35,257 bases of DNA, from the IMG/VR virus record IMGVR_UViG_3300044630_001354, positions 1-35,257 of that record, one strand, 5' to 3'. The number at the start of each line of letters is the position of its first letter. The stretch's first letter is position 1. This document shows, in pieces, positions 29,542-35,257 of the stretch. Source of the DNA: a virus. The notes beneath the pieces were generated by a model. The model had not been told where the DNA came from. It saw nothing but the letters and a program-made list of their open reading frames with translations, and ran no database searches. Position numbers and translations under genes: made by a program.

Positions 29542-30881
29542 GACGCTGAAAGGTTACCAATCAAGTACCAGGTGTTTGTAGCACGCTTAATAAGAGTGCC
29601 AGCAGAGTACTGCGTAGAAAGATATAGTTTTGACGAGTCAGAGTAGATAGCTACTCCAGCGCCAGCAGCAAATAAAACTTTACCAGATCCGTTTCTAATA
29701 ACAGTAATCTGCGCGCCGATTGGGAATGCTGTAGTGTTCGGCGGGATAGTTACCGTTGCATCTGAAGAGTTAGTCATTTCTATTAAGGTGCCTTGATCTG
29801 CTAACACTAGCGTGTAGTCGCTTGACTGCTGAGCAATTGACGAAGGCCCAAGCACAGTTGTTCCAGCAACAGTAAGACCGTTGTTTATTGTTGTTGTGCC
29901 GGTCGCTGCGCCAATGCTCAGCGCTGTTGCTGCGCCAGCAAAGTTTACTGTTGTCGCTGTCGAGTTAACAAGAGAAAAAGTTGAGCTGTCAGTAGTTAGT
30001 GAAGTCGTTACTTGAGGCGACGTAGCGAGAACAACGTTTCCAGACCCAGTTGTAGACGTTATACCAAGAGTACCATCGCCCGCAGACGTTGTTACAATGC
30101 CATTGCTTGTTAGACTGCCAAGTTTCTTGTTTGTCAGTGACTCTGACCCAGCAAGAGTTGCAACTGTGCCAGATGCTGGCAGTGTCAAAGATGTTGTAGC
30201 GTCTACAGTAAATGTTACAGCGTATGCGCCAGACGTTGTTAAGTTGCCGCCAAGAGTAATTGTCTTGCCAGTGTTTGCAACACCTGTGCCGCCGTATTGA
30301 CCAGCAACAACTGAACCTTGCCATGTTCCACTGCTAATTGTCCCAACGCTTGTCAGACTTGATGACAGTACGTTAGCAGCAAGTGTCGCGCCCGTGATAG
30401 ATGCAGCCGCGTTAAACGCATTATAAGTGCTTCCGTCTGTTGTGAACTCCCAAAGATCTGTTGTCTCGTTCCAGCGCACTGAGACGTTTGTTGAAGTACC
30501 GCGTTCTACTTCTATGCCTGCATTCTCAGTTGGCGAGCCAGCCACGTCGCTATTAAGAATAACGATATTATCAGACACGCTTAGAGTAGCAGTGTTAATA
30601 GTAGTGGTAGTGCCGTTTACAGTTAAGTCACCGCCTATTGTGATAGCTCCAGATACTGCAAGAGACGTCAGTGTTCCTACTGAAGTAAGACTAGACGATA
30701 CTACATTAGATGCTAGCGTCGTGCCTGTAATGCCGCTTGCTGCTGCCTTGCTCGCAACAGCCTGACCGCTCGCCCAGACAAATCTGTTGTCAATGGCGTT
30801 GATTGCAGCATTAAGTACTGTGCCCCAACCTGTGTCGCCGTTTTCTGGTAATGGCGTTACGCCGTCAATTAGTAGTGTCAC
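29538..30881 (-). CDS. Beta-rich tail fibre/structural protein
   Basis: The 447-aa product starts at GTG 30881 (CGGAGAA upstream). The N-terminus LIDGVTPLPENGDTGWGTVLNAAINAID (4-31) is a common phage fibre anchor. Then come Ser/Thr/Gly-rich repeats (VSSSLTSVGTL occurring more than once; VNGTTTTINTATLSVSDNIVILNS) typical of triple-beta shafts. The C-terminal knob (GSGKVLFAAGAGVAIYS, LYLSTQYSAGTLIKR) resembles that of the collagen-like fibre at 3846. It lies directly after the tape measure gene, an unusual place for a fibre. Confidence 0.75.
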   Translation of the reverse strand: MTLLIDGVTPLPENGDTGWGTVLNAAINAIDNRFVWASGQAVASKAAASGITGTTLASNVVSSSLTSVGTLTSLAVSGAITIGGDLTVNGTTTTINTATLSVSDNIVILNSDVAGSPTENAGIEVERGTSTNVSVRWNETTDLWEFTTDGSTYNAFNAAASITGATLAANVLSSSLTSVGTISSGTWQGSVVAGQYGGTGVANTGKTITLGGNLTTSGAYAVTFTVDATTSLTLPASGTVATLAGSESLTNKKLGSLTSNGIVTTSAGDGTLGITSTTGSGNVVLATSPQVTTSLTTDSSTFSLVNSTATTVNFAGAATALSIGAATGTTTINNGLTVAGTTVLGPSSIAQQSSDYTLVLADQGTLIEMTNSSDATVTIPPNTTAFPIGAQITVIRNGSGKVLFAAGAGVAIYSDSSKLYLSTQYSAGTLIKRATNTWYLIGNLSAS

Positions 30882-30922
30882 CGTAGGGTTCTCCGTTTCA
30901 AATGTTCATTAGTAATCATAAC

Positions 30923-33900
30923 CTATGCTGCCCCTCTTCTAAGCTGAAAAGCAAGTTGTCTGTTGACGAGTGCTGCTAGTTCTACCTCGTTCATGCCAGG
31001 CGACGGGTAGACATTGAGAGTGATACCGCCGCCTGTGCTGCCAGACAGCATAGCAATTATGGCTTTATCTCTCTTAGAAAGTCCATCAGGGTCAAGAGGC
31101 TCGACACGCTCTGCTTTTCCAGCCTCGCCAATACGGGCAAGAGTTCCGCCCGGCGTTGGGTTGATAATACCACCTTCGGCAAGTTCTGGAATGTCTGGAA
31201 GTCCAATAGTGAATCCGCCAAATGAAATGCCGGCAACTTTTACTTTTGGAATAGTAAAGTCTAGGTTGTTCCAGCCGCGGATAATAAAGTTGATAGCGTT
31301 TCTAAATGCGCCAACAATTGTGTCGCGCACTCCGCCAAAGATAGACACAGCACCTCTGACAGCACCAGTAATAAAGTCCCATGCTCGACTAAACGCTGTT
31401 TGAATCCCAGACCATATGGTCCCGAACACGCGGCCAATTGCGTCAAACACTGGTCTAATGACGTTATTCCATGCAAATGTAATTGCGGTAGTAATGATGG
31501 TCCATATGGTATTGAAATAAAATAAGATACTGTCCCACACGAGACGGAACACAATACCAAACGCTTCAAAAATTGGTCTAATGACGTTATTCCATGCAAA
31601 TGTAATTGCGGTAGTAATGATGGTCCATATGGTATTGAAATAAAATAAGATACTGTCCCACACGAGACGGAACACAATACCAAACGCTTCAAAAATTGGT
31701 CTAATGACGTTATTCCAAACAAAACTAAGAACTGTGCCAATTGCGGCTATTGCAAGACGCACGAGCGCGAACGGGATAAGCAGCGGCGGAAAAAGACCAA
31801 TTAAAAAAGCAATAAGTCCTTGGAATATACCTCTAATTACTAGAACTAGTCCGCCAACAATGTTAGCTACACCGCTAGACAGGCCTTCCCATGCGCCTGA
31901 AAAGTCTCCAGTAAAAAGGCGAACAACTCCCATAATAATACTAAAAAGACCCATGACAACTTTTATAACACCGCCAATTATTTTCATCAATCCGATAATG
32001 CCGTTTTTTAGAACACTAATAGCAGCTGGGATAAGCACCTTTAAAAGCGGTATGATAAACGCAGCAAGAAAGTCTCCAAAAGCTTTAAAACCGTTTGTAA
32101 TTGATTGGCCAGAGCCACTACTAAAAATGCTACTAAACGCCTCGCGAACCTCTTTCACTGCGTCAACAAGCGCGCCCCAAATCGCTTTTCCAAGATCAGC
32201 AAGAGCGTTTCTAAACTTCTCACTTTCCATATATGCACGAACAAGCACGTAGACAAGAGCAGCAACGCCTGCCATAAGCCCAATTGCTGCGCCCGCCGCC
32301 ATGCCCATTGTGCCTGTTAGAAATGTGAACACGGCGCTAAGCGGCGCCCACACCGCCTGAGCCATTCCAATTATATAGTACCCAAATGCTATAAAAACGC
32401 CTTTTAAGACCATAATCGCAAGCTTAAAACCGTGTAAAACAGCAAGTACGTTAAATATTTTTTTCACAAACTCGTTTTCAAAGATGCTTGCTGCAAAGTT
32501 TACTGCTGTAGTTAGGACTTCAAAGAATGTGATAATACTACCAGACTCCATAAAAGCAACTATAAATCTTGCCATTCCTTCAATAAACTTGCCGAATGCG
32601 GGAGCTGCTCCGACAAGATGATCAAAACCGACAGCAAGTGTGTCAACAGCGCGAGAAATGCTATCTAAGAACTCTCCTGTACCTGCTTGCGTAGCAGACT
32701 TAGCAATAATCTTAAATATTTTGCCAAATATTCCGGCTGTTTTTAAGAAATTTTCAGACGCTCCTCTAAAGTATTCTTTTAATGACCCGTCTTCAAGAAC
32801 AGCCTTTGACCAGTCCTTAAATTTTTGTGTGTTTCTTTCTAACGCGTCGAAGATTAGTTGTCCGCCGCTGCCAGGGCCAGACGCGGCCTTGCCCATGTTA
32901 ATCAAACCGCCAATTAAGTTCCCAATAATGTCGCCTAATTGCGCGGCAGCATCGCCGGCTTTATTGAACATATCTGTCAGTTTGCCGCCTTCATTCTTAA
33001 GAATGTCGGCGTTTCTCCACCCGTCAGTTAATGCAACAACCCAGTCTGTAAATCTACGGATTAAAGGATCTGCCGCTGCAAGAACAGCCACAAATACGCC
33101 ATAGAGATTGCCAAGTACTTTTCCAAGTTTTCCTATCGTGTCAATATTTGTTCTACCGACAATCTCAAAGTTCTTTAAATTATCAGTACTTGTTACAGCT
33201 TTTGCAAAGTCAATTGCTGCGTTGCCAAAAGCGCCGCCTGTGTCTTTAAGAAGAGGTATTAGTACTGGAAAAAATTTATCAACAAGAGTTTGTATTGCAG
33301 TTTGTAATGGTGCAAAAAGCTTCTCGCCTGCTGCGTCTTTGAGCTCTTGAATCTTTGGCTTAAGATTTGCAAGAAATTTTGCAAATTCTTGCCCTGCTTT
33401 TGACAGTTTATTAAATTCATCAAGTGCGCCGCTACCTTTTCGCGCCTTATTTAGTTCAAGTTGTGCTTTTGCAACAGCTTTAGTAGCCTGCTCGTTCTCG
33501 TAGATAGCATTAACTACCTCTTCGGATTGCGCTATTTGTTCGTCGCTATTTAGCGTTCCGTCTTTAGTTACACGGTTTTGCTCATCTGCAAGATCTTTGC
33601 TTGTGTCTACGGCTCTTCTATAGTTGAGATCCGCTTCTTTAAATGCAAGTTCTGCTTCTTTACGTGCCCTTGAGTTTGGTGGCAAGTCTTGAACTCGAGC
33701 AAGCGTAGCCCTTGCATCATTAAGAGCCATCGCAGCTCTTGTTTCGGCAATTGCTGCGTCTTCAATACTAAACGTAAGTTGTTCAATTCGTTCATTTGCG
33801 TCGCGATACGCTTTTTCAAGAGCTTTTGTTGAACGTCTTAGTCGTTCCTGCGCGGAGCGAAATGCTTCAAGTTTTGCAGGCACTTGATCTATAGCGGAAG

Positions 33901-34321
33901 TCTTCGCTCTTCCGAGCTCGCCGACAGCTTTAAACACACCGCCAAGCGCGAGCTTTGCTGTAATGGCTGCTTGCATTATAGCCGTGAGCATAGATGGCAA
34001 TACTACAAGAGCCGGTCCTGCTGACGCCGCTTGAGAGCCAAGTGCAAATAGACCTGCGCCAGCCGAAGCAAGAACAGGCACTAACGCAGAAATAGCAGAC
34101 TGTAAATAGTAACTTTTAGTGACTAGCCCATTGATAGAGTCGTAAACTGCATCAGCCTCTCTGCCTATTTGCGCAAAAGATTTCCTGCTATTCTTAAAAA
34201 GATCGCCGATGTCGCCTCTGCCTTGCAGTGACTGAATTTTACTAACTGCACGCTTTAGCTCAGCTTCAAAGTCAGTGGTAATCGCTCTAATTCTTATGCT
34301 TGCTGTGCCAACTAAAGCCAT
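30923..34321 (-). CDS. Tape measure protein
   Basis: The 1132-aa product, the longest in the window, lies after two overlapping chaperone-like ORFs. It has an N-terminal RIRAITTDFEAELKRAVSKI segment, a coiled coil (about 145-295), several long hydrophobic stretches (for example MAAGAAIGLMAGVAALVYVLV and repeats of FAWNNVIRPIFEAFG), and a C-terminal LAEGGIINPTPGGTLARIGEAG motif seen in many tape measure proteins. At about 0.15 nm per residue this predicts a tail near 170 nm. The Shine-Dalgarno AGGAGGTG is the strongest in the window. The third quarter contains perfect 123-bp repeats. Confidence 0.93.
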   Translation of the reverse strand: MALVGTASIRIRAITTDFEAELKRAVSKIQSLQGRGDIGDLFKNSRKSFAQIGREADAVYDSINGLVTKSYYLQSAISALVPVLASAGAGLFALGSQAASAGPALVVLPSMLTAIMQAAITAKLALGGVFKAVGELGRAKTSAIDQVPAKLEAFRSAQERLRRSTKALEKAYRDANERIEQLTFSIEDAAIAETRAAMALNDARATLARVQDLPPNSRARKEAELAFKEADLNYRRAVDTSKDLADEQNRVTKDGTLNSDEQIAQSEEVVNAIYENEQATKAVAKAQLELNKARKGSGALDEFNKLSKAGQEFAKFLANLKPKIQELKDAAGEKLFAPLQTAIQTLVDKFFPVLIPLLKDTGGAFGNAAIDFAKAVTSTDNLKNFEIVGRTNIDTIGKLGKVLGNLYGVFVAVLAAADPLIRRFTDWVVALTDGWRNADILKNEGGKLTDMFNKAGDAAAQLGDIIGNLIGGLINMGKAASGPGSGGQLIFDALERNTQKFKDWSKAVLEDGSLKEYFRGASENFLKTAGIFGKIFKIIAKSATQAGTGEFLDSISRAVDTLAVGFDHLVGAAPAFGKFIEGMARFIVAFMESGSIITFFEVLTTAVNFAASIFENEFVKKIFNVLAVLHGFKLAIMVLKGVFIAFGYYIIGMAQAVWAPLSAVFTFLTGTMGMAAGAAIGLMAGVAALVYVLVRAYMESEKFRNALADLGKAIWGALVDAVKEVREAFSSIFSSGSGQSITNGFKAFGDFLAAFIIPLLKVLIPAAISVLKNGIIGLMKIIGGVIKVVMGLFSIIMGVVRLFTGDFSGAWEGLSSGVANIVGGLVLVIRGIFQGLIAFLIGLFPPLLIPFALVRLAIAAIGTVLSFVWNNVIRPIFEAFGIVFRLVWDSILFYFNTIWTIITTAITFAWNNVIRPIFEAFGIVFRLVWDSILFYFNTIWTIITTAITFAWNNVIRPVFDAIGRVFGTIWSGIQTAFSRAWDFITGAVRGAVSIFGGVRDTIVGAFRNAINFIIRGWNNLDFTIPKVKVAGISFGGFTIGLPDIPELAEGGIINPTPGGTLARIGEAGKAERVEPLDPDGLSKRDKAIIAMLSGSTGGGITLNVYPSPGMNEVELAALVNRQLAFQLRRGAA
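31452..31717 (-). repeat. Two identical 123-bp tandem repeats plus partial third
   Basis: Copies at 31452-31574 and 31575-31697 are identical by eye, and a partial third copy starts at 31698. Each adds 41 residues containing FAWNNVIRPIFEAFGIVFRL to the tape measure protein (about residues 874-956). Absence of silent differences implies recent duplication. Confidence 0.92.
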
Positions 34322-34372
34322 GTCTCTTCACCTCCTTCTGCTGCGTCATATACTATTTTATCCTGTCTATAA

Positions 34373-34822
34373 CTAGCCTAGTGGAGCATCAAGTAGCCGC
34401 CCAAACGGCTTAGAAGACCCTTCATTTATTTCAGTAGCTGGCACGAATGGTTTTACAGCAGAGAATGATTTAACCATTGGGTCTACAGGGGTAGGTATAT
34501 CGTCGTTTAGTGGGTCATCTAACGCGCTGAAATCAGTAGTTGTAGAAGACGACGAGCCATACTTATACGAGCGTAGGTACAGCTCTCTATAAATAGTGCT
34601 ACGCATTTTATCTCGAGCTTCCATTTGTTCTCCAGAAGCAAAATTTGCATCTTCTTCAAAATAGTAATGAAAAACGTCTATAAGATCTGCTGCATTTAGA
34701 CTCGTAAGATCGAGCCCAGATGCTACAGCTTTGCCATTAACATACGGCCAGAGGTCTATTGCCCACTCGGCAAAGCTTCTGGCCGCACCGTAGGGCGGTC
34801 GGTATACTGCTCGACCAACCAC
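34373..34822 (-). CDS. Tail assembly chaperone, downstream frame (gpT-like)
   Basis: This ORF overlaps the preceding one by 67 nt and lies in its -1 frame, just upstream of the tape measure gene, the classic arrangement of lambda G/GT-type chaperones. Residues include SFAEWAIDLWPYVNGKAV and DLIDVFHYYFEEDANF, then an acidic, low-complexity tail (SSSSTTTDFSALDDPLNDD). The listed start is a GTG at 34822 without a Shine-Dalgarno sequence, so the product is more likely made as a frameshift extension of the upstream ORF. The -1 frame is open from about 34871. Confidence 0.7.
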   Translation of the reverse strand: MVGRAVYRPPYGAARSFAEWAIDLWPYVNGKAVASGLDLTSLNAADLIDVFHYYFEEDANFASGEQMEARDKMRSTIYRELYLRSYKYGSSSSTTTDFSALDDPLNDDIPTPVDPMVKSFSAVKPFVPATEINEGSSKPFGRLLDAPLG

Positions 34823-35112
34823 TCGATGATGCTGCTTAATGTTTCCATAGACACTAAACGATCAGGATCTTCAGCAAGAACATTAAATCGCTCATAGCTT
34901 TCTGGGATAAGTACTGTTTTAAAGAAAACAGTAATTACAGCCACGGCCTCGCCAGGGTTGTCGCTTGACGACCCTGCAACAAGGTTTAGAACTGTCTTGC
35001 CAGGGATTTCAGCCCTGCATGTAAATTCTTCATCATGAAGCTTAAACGTAATAAGTTCAGCAGGTGCTGAGCCGTTAGAAGCTCCTGATCCAAAGTCTTT
35101 AAATCTTGCCAT
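34756..35112 (-). CDS. Tail assembly chaperone, upstream frame (gpG-like)
   Basis: The 118-aa product: ITFKLHDEEFTCRAEIPG (21-38) and an alpha-helical half (AVAVITVFFKTVLIPESYERFNVLAEDPDRLVSMETLSSIIEWLVEQYT) match the small chaperones that coat tape measure proteins in actinophages. GGAGAA precedes ATG 35112. The end overlaps the -1 frame ORF described above. Gene order chaperone, chaperone, tape measure supports the call. Confidence 0.75.
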   Translation of the reverse strand: MARFKDFGSGASNGSAPAELITFKLHDEEFTCRAEIPGKTVLNLVAGSSSDNPGEAVAVITVFFKTVLIPESYERFNVLAEDPDRLVSMETLSSIIEWLVEQYTDRPTVRPEALPSGQ

Positions 35113-35168
35113 CTAATTTCTCCATATCTATTAGTCGTGATGTCACGTCGACGTATAGCGCGTCATTA

Positions 35169-35257
35169 CTATAGTATCAAAGGAAGCGAGTCAGCCAGGT
35201 ACCTATTTGCCTTAGTTCCAGGATGCATAACTGCCCTTGAGTAGACAATTCGGCTGC
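35169..35257 (-). CDS. C-terminus of a head-tail connector/completion protein (partial)
   Basis: A frame open to the right edge ends at TAG 35169-35171. It encodes about 28 residues containing MHPGTKANRYLADSL. An HPGT-x-x-N-x-(Y/F)-L ending is typical of HK97 gp10-like tail completion proteins. Most of the gene lies outside the window. Its direct adjacency to the tail chaperones leaves no room for a major tail protein gene between them. Confidence 0.55.
   Translation of the reverse strand, partial: SRIVYSRAVMHPGTKANRYLADSLPLIL
35171..35179 (-). promoter_or_regulatory. Extended -10 promoter TGATACTAT upstream of tail genes
   Basis: On the minus strand TGATACTAT lies 59 nt before ATG 35112 and overlaps the stop of the preceding gene. 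It is identical to the plus-strand element at 7548-7556. A perfect palindrome ACGTCGACGT (35145-35154) lies downstream within the leader, a possible operator. Confidence 0.5.

Noticed and set aside
31452-31717. Possible CRISPR-like or transposon repeats
   Set aside because: The 123-bp copies are directly abutting, in frame and without spacers or inverted ends; they are coding duplications.
31261-31740. 159-aa minus-strand ORF with perfect internal repeats
   Set aside because: It is another frame of the tape measure repeats, inside a confirmed gene in the same direction.
1-35257. tRNA genes, integrase, att sites or lysogeny repressor
   Set aside because: Reading both strands I found no cloverleaf with a TTCRA arm, no tyrosine or serine recombinase motifs and no HTH repressor gene.

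Overview
This window is part of a tailed double-stranded DNA phage genome with a siphovirus-type tail. The host is probably an actinobacterium: the phage encodes a WhiB-type Fe-S regulator, a family essentially confined to Actinobacteria and their phages. The moderate base composition and the mix of genes would suit a freshwater actinobacterial host, but that part is inference. I see no integrase, immunity repressor, tRNA gene, CRISPR array or insertion sequence. The polymerase carries a T7-like tyrosine in its O-helix, so a lytic lifestyle is more likely than a temperate one.

Layout. (1) 1-7703, plus strand: a surface module of adhesin-like proteins (a beta-propeller of 47-residue repeats, a collagen-like fibre, an FN3/glycine-rich fibre) mixed with three glycosyltransferases and three paralogous 46-60 residue coiled-coil proteins. 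(2) 7651-10433, minus strand: WhiB with an extra zinc ribbon, a small acidic protein, a pyrimidine-dimer-glycosylase-like protein and a cytosine-C5 DNA methyltransferase. (3) 10475-13896, minus strand: an operon with two tandem GT-B enzymes resembling phage T4 beta-glucosyltransferase, an all-alpha dUTPase/dCTPase-like enzyme and small proteins. (4) 13992-23484, minus strand: replication, recombination and nucleotide metabolism (SSB-like, Sak4-like ATPase, RecB/Cas4-like nuclease, SNF2 helicase, RuvC-like resolvase, family A polymerase, dCMP deaminase, thymidylate synthase/dCMP hydroxymethylase homologue, dNMP kinase fusion). (5) 23598-35257, minus strand: the tail module, read from right to left: end of a head-tail connector, two tail-assembly chaperones, tape measure, two adhesin or fibre proteins, Dit-like, Gp37/Tal-like and another fibre.

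The most interesting inference is a T4-style cytosine hypermodification pathway. The thymidylate-synthase homologue has Asp at the position where dUMP-specific enzymes have Asn, the hallmark of dCMP hydroxymethylase. It is coupled by ATGA to a dNMP kinase, lies near a dCMP deaminase, and shares the minus-strand early region with a dCTPase/dUTPase-like enzyme and two beta-glucosyltransferase-like proteins. A C5 methyltransferase in the same genome is an awkward companion and offers an alternative 5-methylcytosine route.

Regulation. Most minus-strand operons and two plus-strand genes are preceded by an extended -10 element close to TGATAYART. In two cases it lies exactly 6 nt before the ATG, as expected for leaderless transcripts. 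Within operons, genes overlap by 1-17 nt (ATGA, TAATG), implying translational coupling. No stretch over 300 bases lacks a gene.
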